Shown here one piece after another: positions 16,476-26,653 of a stretch of 64,000 nt of DNA. A program made the translations under genes and the position numbers. The first letter of the stretch is position 1, and each line of letters starts with the position of its first letter. The DNA is from Hymenobacter armeniacus (GTDB taxonomy: Bacteria > Bacteroidota > Bacteroidia > Cytophagales > Hymenobacteraceae), in assembly GCF_014699055.1 (NCBI RefSeq), contig NZ_JACXAC010000005.1, forward strand, positions 248,001-312,000, in the 5' to 3' direction. The notes beneath the pieces are model-generated. The model was not told the origin of the DNA. It saw only the letters and a program-made list of their open reading frames with translations, and ran no database searches.

Positions 16476-17099
16476 ATGCCCACTTCTACCCCAACGGCCT
16501 TGGTTGCGGCCGCACCCACACTGTTCCGGCAAGGCTTGCTAGCCGTGTTGCGCGAGCAATGCCCCGAGTTGGCCATCACGCTCACGGCAGATGCTTCGGA
16601 AGTAGAACAGTTAGCCACGCATCATTTCTACGGCTTGCTGGTGCTCGAAGGCGCATTGCCGGGCTTAAACCTGCCCCACGTCTTGGGGCGTCTGCGTCAG
16701 GCTCGCCCTTCCCAGCGCCTGCTGGTGCTGGCCGATGCGCGCACCCTGGCCCACGAGGCAGGCCTGCACGCGGGTTCAGGGGCTTGGCTGTTTGTGCCCA
16801 GCCACGTGCCTCCCCATGCGTTGGCGGCGGCCATTGCGCCGTGGCTTGCGGCTGGGCCTGTGGGCAGCCCACCGCCGCGCGTGCTGCCGCCCTACGCCAT
16901 TGCCGGGCGGTTCAGCCGCCGCGAGCTGGAAGTGCTGCGCCTGGTGGTGGCCGATTGCTGCAACGAGGAAATTGCCAACCGGCTGTTTATCAACGTGCGC
17001 ACCGTGGAAAGCCACCGCCGCAACCTGCTGCAGAAGGCCGGCACCCGCACGCTGGTGGGGCTAGCCGCGCGGGCGGTGCGGGAGGGCTGGGTAGCGTGA
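16476..17099 (+). CDS. LuxR-type regulator with a degenerate receiver domain
   Basis: 207 residues. Residues 145-205 form a normal NarL/LuxR helix-turn-helix (FSRRELEVLRLVVADCCNEE, then RTVESHRRNLLQKAGTRT). Residues 5-125 have the pattern of a response-regulator receiver (PTLFRQGLLAVL, then LPGLNLPHVLGRLRQ), but the phosphorylation site is gone: the acidic pair is Ala-Ala (A11, A12), the acceptor Asp is Glu58 and the conserved Lys is missing. It should bind DNA without phosphorylation. No sensor kinase is adjacent. The ATG at 16476 is preferred over an upstream in-frame TTG/ATA region because the domain starts right after it. Confidence 0.8.
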   Translation: MPTSTPTALVAAAPTLFRQGLLAVLREQCPELAITLTADASEVEQLATHHFYGLLVLEGALPGLNLPHVLGRLRQARPSQRLLVLADARTLAHEAGLHAGSGAWLFVPSHVPPHALAAAIAPWLAAGPVGSPPPRVLPPYAIAGRFSRRELEVLRLVVADCCNEEIANRLFINVRTVESHRRNLLQKAGTRTLVGLAARAVREGWVA

Positions 17100-17252
17100 A
17101 TTTTCAGTGATGGCACTGATGTAGCAGGGAAAGCAAAAAGCGAGTTTTACGGGCTGCTTGGCAGGTGGGCCTTGCGCACAAAGAGCGGTTGGTTTTGCAC
17201 ACGGCACAACTGCTTTTTCATTGCTTGAAACAGCACCGGACTCTGCTACTCA

Positions 17253-18707
17253 ATGCCCCTGATTATGCGCGCTCGACAGTTACTCGGCTTTCTTTTTCTG
17301 TTGATGTTGGCAATAGGGCCGGCGGTGGCCCAAGTGCCAGAAGCCGGTGGCGCACCACCAGTAGCCGCCCCGCCAGCGGCCGCCCCGCCAGTGGCCCCAA
17401 AGCCCGTAGCTGCGGCGGAGGCCGCTCCGCCACTGGTGCAGATAACAGACGTCTACAACCTGTCCAGCAAGCGCCGCGACAGCCTGCAACTGGGCGACCA
17501 CGTGGTGCTGCGCGTGCGCGGCCTGGCCAAAGCCTTGGAGGCTTATAAACGCAAGCCCACGGAACTGCGGCTGTTTATCGACGGGGTAAGCTTTCCGATG
17601 GCGCCGGAAAGCGTGGACCTGCTCAACCGCGCCGATACGGCCACGGTGCGGTTCTTATTGCTGCGTAACCCCACCACCGAGCCCATCTGGCAGCTTTTTT
17701 ACCGGGTGCGGAGCAAGCTGGACCACAAGGCGCACATCGGCATTGGGTTCGAGAACGGGCAATTGGGCGATGCCTTTCCGCAGGACCACAACATCTACCT
17801 GGAACTGGTGCGCCGCAACGAACTCAACCTGGGCCTTTTTCTGGTGGGTGCGCTGCTGGCCGTATTGCTGTATCTGTGCTGGCACAGCAACCTGGTGCGG
17901 AGCGACATCCTCCGCGGCAACCTGAACGGCCTGGATGTGGACCGTACCGACATGATTGGCAAGCACTACGAGTCGGTGCCGTTCAGCCTCAGCAAGGTGC
18001 AGCTCGTGTTCTGGACCTTCCTCATTCTCAGCGCCTACCTGCTGTGCTACCTCGTGACCGGCGAACTGGCGGCCATTCCCGTGAGCCTGTTGGGGCTGCT
18101 AGGCATCAGCTTGGGCGGAAACCTGTTCAGCCGCGGCATCACCAGTGACCAAGTGAACGCCAGCGCCGAAGGACCCACCGTGAAGGACGTCAGCAAGGGC
18201 TTCTGGCGCGACATCCTGGCCGAGCAAAACCGGTTTAGCATCGCGCGCATCCAATTCCTGCTGTTCAACCTGCTGGTGGGGCTATACTTCGTGCGACACG
18301 TGTGGCGGCTGTGGAACCTGCCGCCGCTGGACGAAGGCCTGCTGGGCCTTATTTCCATCAGCACAACCGGGTTTTTGTTTGGCAAATACCAGGAAAGCAA
18401 ACCCGCTTCGTCGGACGTGGCAGCGGCCAAAGACGCCGCCGGTATTCAAGGAAATTCCCTGGGCCAAGGGGCGGTAGTGCAACGCACCCTGCCTGGCGGA
18501 GCCACCACCATTGTGAACGTGACCCCTGCCAACGCCGGCGCCTCCGGTATGCCAACTGATAGCGGCCCGGCACCTGCCGCGCCCACGCCGGCGGTGCTGC
18601 CCGATGGCACCCCCACCCGCCGCGACGACGAGGGCGACGACAACGAAGCCCAGCCCCCCGCTGGCACGCTGAGCGGCGCTCCTGATGCCAGCCTGGCCAT
18701 GGGCTAA
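17253..18707 (+). CDS. Membrane protein with duplicated two-helix module, unknown function
   Basis: 484 residues: signal peptide (1-27, ending AVAQ), a Pro/Ala-rich linker (30-60), a beta-rich periplasmic domain (about 62-185; LQLGDHVVLRVRG, LRLFIDGVSFPM), a membrane span at 193-209, then two related membrane modules at 244-295 and 328-379, and a Pro/Thr/Asp-rich tail. The modules both begin F-S-[LI]-x-[KR]-[VI]-Q and end L-L-G-L-[LI]-x-I-S. I recall unnamed bacterial membrane proteins with this R/K-x-Q and LLGIS pattern but no function. The amidase gene follows after 32 nt, so they are probably cotranscribed. Confidence 0.7.
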   Translation: MPLIMRARQLLGFLFLLMLAIGPAVAQVPEAGGAPPVAAPPAAAPPVAPKPVAAAEAAPPLVQITDVYNLSSKRRDSLQLGDHVVLRVRGLAKALEAYKRKPTELRLFIDGVSFPMAPESVDLLNRADTATVRFLLLRNPTTEPIWQLFYRVRSKLDHKAHIGIGFENGQLGDAFPQDHNIYLELVRRNELNLGLFLVGALLAVLLYLCWHSNLVRSDILRGNLNGLDVDRTDMIGKHYESVPFSLSKVQLVFWTFLILSAYLLCYLVTGELAAIPVSLLGLLGISLGGNLFSRGITSDQVNASAEGPTVKDVSKGFWRDILAEQNRFSIARIQFLLFNLLVGLYFVRHVWRLWNLPPLDEGLLGLISISTTGFLFGKYQESKPASSDVAAAKDAAGIQGNSLGQGAVVQRTLPGGATTIVNVTPANAGASGMPTDSGPAPAAPTPAVLPDGTPTRRDDEGDDNEAQPPAGTLSGAPDASLAMG

Positions 18708-18739
18708 GCCGGCCCCTGCTCACTTTTTCACGCCGAGTC

Positions 18740-19552
18740 ATGAAACAGTACCCAGACCGCGAATTTGATATTTTGCCCGCCTACCTGCCATTGGGCACCC
18801 GCCGCCGGGGCTACGCACTCACGGCGCCCGGTCCCAACCCGTTGCGCGCGCGTTTTCTGGTGGCCCACGACACTGGGAATCCCGGCTCGACGGCCGCTGG
18901 CAACGTGCGCTACTACCGCGACACCTACCTCATCAAACCGCCTACCTCAGCCCATTTGTTCGTCGACGACCACCAGATTCTGGAGTGCGTGCCGGCCCTG
19001 ACGGCCCCACCCGAAAAAGCCTGGCATGTGCTATACGACCGGCGCGAAGACAACATTCTCTACGGCTGCAACGCCAACGACGCGGCCATCGGAGTGGAGT
19101 ATTGCTACGGCGGGGCAATCAACGCCGACGAAGCCTACCGGCGCTACGTGTGGCTGCTGGCCTACCTCTGCGTGCATTTTGGGCTCGACCCGCGCCGCGA
19201 CATCACTGGCCATTGCTTTCTCGACCCCGGCCGGAAGTTCGACCCGGTGGCGGGCTTGTCGCACAGCCGGCGCACGTTTCCGCAGCTATTGGCCGACGTC
19301 ACGGCCATCTTTCAGAGCATCGGAGGGGTCTTGCCCGACCTGCCGCCGCTGCCCAGCAGCGTAGCCGCGCAAGGCTTGGTCAACATCCGGCAGGGCGAGC
19401 CGTTTCGGCGCGCGCCGGTGGCCCGGCAAGTGCCAGCCGGGGCGGTGCTGCCCGTGCAGGGCCGCGTGGTGGGCGAAGCCGTGAGCGGCAACGACGACTG
19501 GTACGAGCTCAGCCCCGGCGGACTGTTTTGCTGGAGCGGGGCCGTGCGATGA
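18740..19552 (+). CDS. N-acetylmuramoyl-L-alanine amidase with C-terminal SH3-like domain, no signal peptide
   Basis: 270 residues. The N-terminal Amidase_2 domain (about 35-175) keeps the zinc and catalytic residues: H43 in LVAHDTGNPG, H158 in ITGHCFLDPGRKFDP, K166 and D168. It cleaves the MurNAc-L-Ala amide bond of peptidoglycan. Residues 212-270 (LVNIRQGEPFRRAP to FCWSGAVR) look like a bacterial SH3 domain for wall binding. There is no signal peptide, as in phage endolysins, so export would need another route. Its neighbours are a multi-span membrane protein upstream and two unknown genes downstream. No phage structural gene is nearby. Confidence 0.82.
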   Translation: MKQYPDREFDILPAYLPLGTRRRGYALTAPGPNPLRARFLVAHDTGNPGSTAAGNVRYYRDTYLIKPPTSAHLFVDDHQILECVPALTAPPEKAWHVLYDRREDNILYGCNANDAAIGVEYCYGGAINADEAYRRYVWLLAYLCVHFGLDPRRDITGHCFLDPGRKFDPVAGLSHSRRTFPQLLADVTAIFQSIGGVLPDLPPLPSSVAAQGLVNIRQGEPFRRAPVARQVPAGAVLPVQGRVVGEAVSGNDDWYELSPGGLFCWSGAVR

Positions 19553-19720
19553 AAGGGCGCTTGAAGCACTCCAACGCAAGCACGCCCTAGTCAATGTAGA
19601 GGACTGTTTGATAAACGGAGCTCGAAACAGGGAGTTTGTTGCTTCCGCAAAGAAGCTGAAAATGGTACAGCAAAAAGGCTGCAACCGAAAGAGAAATACG
19701 CCATTAGTTTCAAATTTCCC

Positions 19721-19981
19721 ATGGCAATTACCCCTCTAGCACTGCAAACGGTTATGAAATACCATTTGGGTAGCTTCAACAACACCGGTGTGCCGATTGA
19801 TGACGCGACCATTCACGAAGATGTTTTGTCGACCAATGACGGGTGGGGCAATGCCCATTCGGCCAATGTATACCGGGCAATCATTCGGTGGACAATTAAA
19901 GCGAATGGCGGAGTTGACAAGCCATGGCCTAGCAATTGGCTAAAGTTGAACGTCATTCAGTTAACCGCTAGGATACTTTAG
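19721..19981 (+). CDS. Small protein of unknown function
   Basis: 86 residues from the ATG at 19721, with Trp, Asn and His well spread (STNDGWGNAHSANVYRAIIR, then KPWPSNWLKLN), no membrane span and no signal peptide; it looks like a small folded cytoplasmic domain. The same frame is open for about 150 nt upstream of the ATG without another ATG, and codon choice and GC are unlike the surrounding genes. The following gene starts 2 nt after the stop, which argues for cotranslation. I do not recognise it. Confidence 0.55.
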   Translation: MAITPLALQTVMKYHLGSFNNTGVPIDDATIHEDVLSTNDGWGNAHSANVYRAIIRWTIKANGGVDKPWPSNWLKLNVIQLTARIL

Positions 19982-19983
19982 TC

Positions 19984-20874
19984 ATGGGCACAAGACGCAC
20001 GTTTGTGGTCGGCTTAGTGGTAGCGCTATGCTTTTGTTCAACCAGAGCTGTTGGGCAGATAAGCCAGGAAGGAACGGCAATCAACCTGAGCAGCTTACGC
20101 ACCGACCTTAAGGCAAATGCCATCAAGCTGGCCATTTCGTATGCTCAAGCATGGGATAGCACCTTTAAATACCAAGACATCCTGGTCGCTTCAACCAGCA
20201 AAAACGCGTTGTTTCAATTGTCTCCCGAAATCAATGTGTTGACGGGAACCGCGGATGCGTTTTCCTCCATAAATATCAAAGCACAGGGCTTCGCCATGGT
20301 GTTCCGCGACACCACGGTTGGGGGCCTACGCACAGTAAACTCCCGGCGGATATTTCACCTGTTTCCGGTATCAGCAGGCTTGGAAAGCAACAACACATTC
20401 CGGGTCATCAACGGCGTGGCGGAAGTTGGCTACGCTCCGTGGTATCAGATTGCTGGCAACAAGCATATCACTCCTTTCATGCGCTCCACACGCATTGGGG
20501 TATTTCTGCAAGGTGGTTACAAGTTCAAGAACGACACCACGGGCCAGCACCTGAAAGGCGGGGAGGCGGTGGAGGGCAAGGAATTGCGTGATAATGGCAT
20601 CTTCCGGGCGAAAGGCTCCTTCGCTATCGATGCCGGCGAACCGCTCATCAAGATTGGCTTCTTGCAGGCCGGCGCTATCGGAAATGCCGACTTATGGTAT
20701 GACTTCAAAAACCAGGCGTGGTACCATCGGGTGCAAGGCAAGCTACGACTTTACATGCCCGGCACCGGAGCGTATAAAAAACAGTACTTGGACTTCGAAT
20801 ACCAGAAAGGGTCAGGAGCGCCGAATTTTAATCAGGGCGACCAGTACGGAATAGGTCTAACCGTCGCTTTTTAG
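19984..20874 (+). CDS. Secreted, probably outer-membrane beta-barrel protein, unknown
   Basis: 296 residues. A signal peptide (1-25, ending RAVGQ) is followed by alternating beta-like stretches: FAMVFRDTTVGGLRTVNSRR, IGVFLQGGYKFKNDT, RVQGKLRLYMPGTG, YLDFEYQKGSG, and a terminal phenylalanine in YGIGLTVAF, the usual last residue of an outer-membrane barrel. No known domain is recognised. It lies 2 nt after the small gene and shares its lower GC, which suggests that the pair was acquired or is evolving together. Confidence 0.65.
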   Translation: MGTRRTFVVGLVVALCFCSTRAVGQISQEGTAINLSSLRTDLKANAIKLAISYAQAWDSTFKYQDILVASTSKNALFQLSPEINVLTGTADAFSSINIKAQGFAMVFRDTTVGGLRTVNSRRIFHLFPVSAGLESNNTFRVINGVAEVGYAPWYQIAGNKHITPFMRSTRIGVFLQGGYKFKNDTTGQHLKGGEAVEGKELRDNGIFRAKGSFAIDAGEPLIKIGFLQAGAIGNADLWYDFKNQAWYHRVQGKLRLYMPGTGAYKKQYLDFEYQKGSGAPNFNQGDQYGIGLTVAF

Positions 20875-20965
20875 TCCGCTAAGCCTGTAACGCATGCTGG
20901 ATGACTCTAGCTCTTGTGCGGTTGCCTTGCACTTGTGGGAGGGTTTACCAATGGCGTGGTGGGCG

Positions 20966-22867
20966 CTAGCGAATCACTTCTAAGCAACCCCGTAGGCGCT
21001 GGCCGGACTGGCGGTTGCGTAATAGATAATAATAAATACCCGCCGATTGGTTTTGGGCGTTCCAGCGGTTGTCGTAGGTTGCTGTTCGGTATACCAGCCG
21101 GCCCCAACGGTTGTAGACGTCTAAGCTCCACTCGCCGGCTTTTAGGCCCTCGAGGCGGAACGTTTCATTAACGGCGTCCCCATTGGGCGTAATGACGTTG
21201 GGCAACTGGCAGGCTATGGCCACTGTGGTATCGGCGCGCTCGCAGCCCTGGTAATTGCGCACTTTCACCCAGTATTTGCCTGGCTGACTTATGGCAAGTT
21301 GGCTGCTGGCTGAGCCATCAGACCACCGGAAGGTGGTGCCGGCGGGTTGCGCGCCGAGTTGCATCAGCACAGAGCCCCCGCACAGGCGAATGGTGTCGGG
21401 TAACGCAAGGGCGGGAAGTGGGGAGATGATGAGGTTGCGCTCGAAGCGGTAGTACTGCCCCCGCAACACGGTCGAAAGCGTCACGGTGTAGGTGCCAGCC
21501 AACGGGTAAGTGCGCGTGACTGAAGTCCCCTGCACCGAATCGGCCAGGCCGGTAAGCGGGTCGGAGAAGGTCCAGGTGAGGGGGCCTGTGCCCGTGGGGA
21601 TTTCATAGGGTGCGAACTGGACTGTGGAGCCCGCGCAAGCGGTTTCGGCCATAAAGTCGAGCGACGGAGGCTGCAGGCGCACGATGTTTTGCAGCTCGTT
21701 GCCATTGGCACCGGTAATGTTGCTGACATTGACGACAGGTAGTCCAACCGGGCGAAAATTCGCGGCCAAGCCGCGGCGATTGGGGCGGTCGATAATGCCC
21801 AACGTGTTGCCGGAGGTCGCATAAATGCGGCCATCTGGCCCAATTTCCAGGTCCGACAGTGGCCTAAAATCAGGGTCCGTGAAAAAGGTTTTATAAATCA
21901 TCAGCTTGGAGTTCCGGACGTCCGCGGGTGAGCCTGCCCGTAAGTCATACTGACACAAAAAATGAGTTTCAAACACGTTGCCACTGGACGTCGTGCGTGA
22001 AGATTGAGACTGGTAGAGTTTAGAAGCATCGGCTGAAAACTCGAAATCGAAGAGGAATGAATTTGTCACGTCTGTGTCGAGCACCTGCGCATTGCTCAGC
22101 AAGCCGGACGCTCCATTAAAGTCGAACAACTCAACCGGCGCGTAGAGCCCGGCACGAACCAAGTGCTTGCCATCCGGCGCAAAGGCCATGATGCTGATGT
22201 TCGTGCTCAGGCTGCCGCTGGTGCTCGTGACTGGCGCTGGGCTTACGCCGGCCGAGGTCACCAGAAGACTGTAAAAGGAGTTAGTTCCCAAGCCGTGCAC
22301 CACCACCCATACGTCCCGACGGTTGGCGTGCTGCATCCCCACCACACCTTCAGCGATTTTGCTGGTGAGGGTGGGGGTGGGCAGGCGCACGTTGCGCACG
22401 GCCGTGACGCCGCCGAGCCCGCTGCGCAACGACATGTCTACCTCGGTGTAGGACAGGCCCCCGTTAAGCAAGTTTTGCTGCGAGTCGGTGGTGAAAACGT
22501 AGTAAAGCGACTGGCTACCCGGCCGCTTCACAATCAGGGTGCCGTTGTGGGCGCCGAACCCGGCGTTGAGCTGCGCGGTAGTGCCATCGCAGGCGCCGCA
22601 GGCATTGGTCATAGGGGTGTGCTGGCTGTCCCAGACCGTGTTGCCATTGGTGTAGAACAACAGCCGGCCATTGGCGTCGGAAATAGCGGAACAACCGCCT
22701 GCCGAGTGCCGGAAGCTGGTGGCAACAAAAGCGGGCCCCGACGGCCGGAAATTCAGCCCATACAAAAAATTAAAAGCCCAGTTATTGTTCTCGCCCTGCG
22801 CCTGCACTTGCCCACACCCCGCCCACACTAGTAACAGAACAGTAAGAAAACGCATGGGCAGTCGCAT
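20966..22867 (-). CDS. T9SS cargo with PKD-like and gliding-motility (type B) C-terminal domain
   Basis: 633 residues: signal peptide (1-24, ending QVQAQ), a beta-propeller-like region with segments such as ISDANGRLLFYTNGNTVWDS and IMAFAPDGKHLVRAGLY (about 25-390), a PKD-like domain (about 400-485, LAGTYTVTLSTVL) and a gliding motility-associated C-terminal domain (about 550-633) with LPNVITPNGDAVNETF, VYNRWGRLVY and GIYYYLL. That last domain is the type B signal for export through the type IX system. An alternative Met lies at residue 5. Substrate or role unknown; cell-surface location inferred. Confidence 0.85.
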   Translation of the reverse strand: MRLPMRFLTVLLLVWAGCGQVQAQGENNNWAFNFLYGLNFRPSGPAFVATSFRHSAGGCSAISDANGRLLFYTNGNTVWDSQHTPMTNACGACDGTTAQLNAGFGAHNGTLIVKRPGSQSLYYVFTTDSQQNLLNGGLSYTEVDMSLRSGLGGVTAVRNVRLPTPTLTSKIAEGVVGMQHANRRDVWVVVHGLGTNSFYSLLVTSAGVSPAPVTSTSGSLSTNISIMAFAPDGKHLVRAGLYAPVELFDFNGASGLLSNAQVLDTDVTNSFLFDFEFSADASKLYQSQSSRTTSSGNVFETHFLCQYDLRAGSPADVRNSKLMIYKTFFTDPDFRPLSDLEIGPDGRIYATSGNTLGIIDRPNRRGLAANFRPVGLPVVNVSNITGANGNELQNIVRLQPPSLDFMAETACAGSTVQFAPYEIPTGTGPLTWTFSDPLTGLADSVQGTSVTRTYPLAGTYTVTLSTVLRGQYYRFERNLIISPLPALALPDTIRLCGGSVLMQLGAQPAGTTFRWSDGSASSQLAISQPGKYWVKVRNYQGCERADTTVAIACQLPNVITPNGDAVNETFRLEGLKAGEWSLDVYNRWGRLVYRTATYDNRWNAQNQSAGIYYYLLRNRQSGQRLRGCLEVIR

Positions 22868-22950
22868 GATGGAAGAACCGTATTCTTATAGCGAACAGGC
22901 AAAGCAAAAATTAAGCCGACCGCGGGTGGCACCGCCCCGGCTAAACAATC

Positions 22951-22978
22951 ACGCCCCGCCGAATGAACGGCGGGGCGT
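22951..22978 (-). terminator. Hairpin downstream of ettA
   Basis: A perfect 11-bp stem (22951-22961 with 22968-22978) around AATGAA, 26 nt after the ettA stop. It has no U tract, so termination is likely but not certain. Confidence 0.5.
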
Positions 22979-23004
22979 ATCTGATATTGAGCTTATAGTG
23001 CTCT

Positions 23005-24669
<1,665 letters not shown>

Positions 24670-24945
24670 GGGGAGTCGGGAAGGGCTGATGGACGAATTG
24701 CAAGCGCAAAGAACGGCAACCGCGGCTAGTGGGCCATGCGCCGGCCGTCGGGTTTTCGGGGCCGTGTGTCGGTGGTTCCCGGGCGTCAAACCCGGTTTTG
24801 GGCACGTTTCCCCGCGGCTACATCATTACATCACCTTTTTACCGTAAACTTGTATTCCCTTCCCAATCCATTTTTCAGCCACTTCACCCCTTTTCACCGC
24901 TCTGCCCCGTATTCCGCACTCCTACCCACGAGCTTACACATTAGT

Positions 24946-26262
24946 ATGGAACCAACCGACCACTTGCTGGCCGAAGCCCAGCGCTACGGCTACGTGGAAG
25001 CCGGCGGCGTGTGGCTGCGCCCCGTGCTTGCCCAGCCCGCCCGCCAGATAGGCCTGGTCAAAGAAACCGACGAAGCCGCCCTCCTGTATTTTGCCCAACG
25101 CTTTGAAGCTCTGCGGGCAAAAGTAGATTCGCTGCTCATGAAAATGGAGGCCAGCGACAACAAAGGTTCCTTCCTGATGAAGGCGTTGCACCTGAAAGAG
25201 CAGCTGCTGACCTACGATGGCCTAGGCGATTTTGCCGCCTTGCACCGCCGTCTCACCGAAGCCGAAGAAGCCATTGCCGTGACGGTGGCTCAAAACCGCG
25301 AGAAAAACCTGGCCACCAAGCTCGGCTTCATCCAGGAGGCCGAGGCCCTGCGCGACAGCGTGGAGTGGGTGTCGGCCAGCGAGAAAGTGAAGGACCTGCG
25401 CCAGGGCTGGCTCAAAACCGGCCCCGTCGACAAAGCCATGACCGACGAGCTGGAAACGCGGTTCCAAGCCGCCATTCAGGAGTTTTTTGACCGGCGCAAA
25501 GCCTTTCAGTCGGACAAGAAGGCCATGGTGGCGCGCGTACAAAACCGCTACCGCGAGCTCATTCAGCAGGCCGAAAACCTCAAGAACTCCGACCAGTTCG
25601 AGGCCACCTCGCGGCAGCTCAAACAGCTGCAGCAGGCCTGGCGCGAAGTAAACGGCACCCTCCCCAAGAAGCAGGCTTCCGAACTCTGGACGCGCTTCCG
25701 GGCGGCCAACAACCATTTCTTTGAGCGCCTCAAAGCGCACATTGCGGCGCAGCAGGCCGCCGGCACCGGCGCCGCCGCCACGCCCGAGCAGTTGCTGGCC
25801 CGCAAGCGCGCCCTCGCCGAGCGCGCCGAGGCCCTCATGGCCGTGCCGCCCCAGGAGGCCATTCATCAGGCCAAAGCCCTGCAAGCCGAGTGGAAACAGG
25901 TAGGCACCGTGCGCGGCGAAGAGTCGGACCGCATCTGGCAGCGCTTCATGGTGGCTTGCGACAAGATATTCGAGCTCAGCGCGTTGGAGTACCACTTGCG
26001 CAAGCGTGCCGCCACCGAGGCCGTGCCCACGGCTCCGGCCGAGCGCGCCCGCTACCGGGCCAGCACCCTGCGCGAGCTGCTCAAGGACGACCAAGCCGAG
26101 CTGGCCACCCTGCGCGACAATCTTGACAAGCTGAGCCCCAGCGCCGCCAACGACTCGTTCCGGCAGATGCTGCAAACCAAAATCCGGTCGTTTGAACGCA
26201 AAATCCGCACGAAAAACGACCTGATTGCCTTGTTTAACCAGCAAGCCCAGGCCGCCGGCTAA
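24946..26262 (+). CDS. DUF349 helical protein
   Basis: 438 residues with repeated DUF349 units, three-helix segments with the pattern W-x-x-A/T...LW-x-R-F-x-A: LRQGWLKTGPVDKAMTDELE, then QAWREVNGTLPKKQASELWT and AEWKQVGTVRGEESDRIWQR. It is strongly helical and probably cytoplasmic. Function is unknown in bacteria. The ATG at 24946 follows an AT-rich leader; the open frame further upstream does not look coding. It is divergent from ettA across 276 nt. Confidence 0.85.
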   Translation: MEPTDHLLAEAQRYGYVEAGGVWLRPVLAQPARQIGLVKETDEAALLYFAQRFEALRAKVDSLLMKMEASDNKGSFLMKALHLKEQLLTYDGLGDFAALHRRLTEAEEAIAVTVAQNREKNLATKLGFIQEAEALRDSVEWVSASEKVKDLRQGWLKTGPVDKAMTDELETRFQAAIQEFFDRRKAFQSDKKAMVARVQNRYRELIQQAENLKNSDQFEATSRQLKQLQQAWREVNGTLPKKQASELWTRFRAANNHFFERLKAHIAAQQAAGTGAAATPEQLLARKRALAERAEALMAVPPQEAIHQAKALQAEWKQVGTVRGEESDRIWQRFMVACDKIFELSALEYHLRKRAATEAVPTAPAERARYRASTLRELLKDDQAELATLRDNLDKLSPSAANDSFRQMLQTKIRSFERKIRTKNDLIALFNQQAQAAG

Positions 26263-26320
26263 AACTTTGGGCCGCGTTTTGCGTTGCCGAAAAGGCCGCC
26301 GGAATGCCGCCGTTTCGGGC

Positions 26321-26350
26321 TTGTATCTTGCCCGGAAATAGTTACCTTCG
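26321..26350 (+). promoter_or_regulatory. Promoter of the DUF2795 gene
   Basis: TTG (26321-26323), 19 nt and TACCTTCG (26343-26350): near-consensus with ideal spacing, 25 nt before the ATG. Confidence 0.65.
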
Positions 26351-26375
26351 CCAACCTTTTTTTATCCGCCTCCCT

Positions 26376-26597
26376 ATGTATTGGACACTCGAACTCGCAT
26401 CTTATCTGGAAGATGCTCCCTGGCCCGCCACCAAAGACGAACTGATTGACTTCTCCATCCGCTCGGGCGCGCCCATGGAAGTGGTGGAAAACCTCCAAGC
26501 CCTGGAAGACGACGGCCAGCCCTACGAGAACATCGAGGAAGTGTGGCCCGACTACCCCACCAAGGAGGACTTCATGTTCAACGAGGACGAGTACTAG
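26376..26597 (+). CDS. DUF2795 small acidic protein
   Basis: 73 residues, matching the short DUF2795 proteins conserved in Bacteroidota: MYWTLELASYLEDAPWPATK, then ELIDFSIRSGAPMEVVENLQ and an acidic C-terminus ending FMFNEDEY. It is probably a small cytoplasmic helical protein; its role is unknown. The start follows a good promoter by 25 nt, which rules out the longer reading from upstream. Confidence 0.85.
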   Translation: MYWTLELASYLEDAPWPATKDELIDFSIRSGAPMEVVENLQALEDDGQPYENIEEVWPDYPTKEDFMFNEDEY

Positions 26598-26653
26598 AAC
26601 TACTGACTGCTAAGGGGTTACTGTTAGATGATTGACGCGACGCGAGCCTGTTG

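Noticed and set aside
16364-20874. Prophage or integrated element around the amidase
   Set aside because: No integrase, terminase, capsid, tail or tRNA-derived attachment repeat is found in or next to the region.
24736-24945. Extended N-terminus of the DUF349 protein
   Set aside because: The frame is open, but the translation is Arg/Phe/Pro-rich without helical pattern, and the leader next to the ATG is AT-rich like other promoters here.
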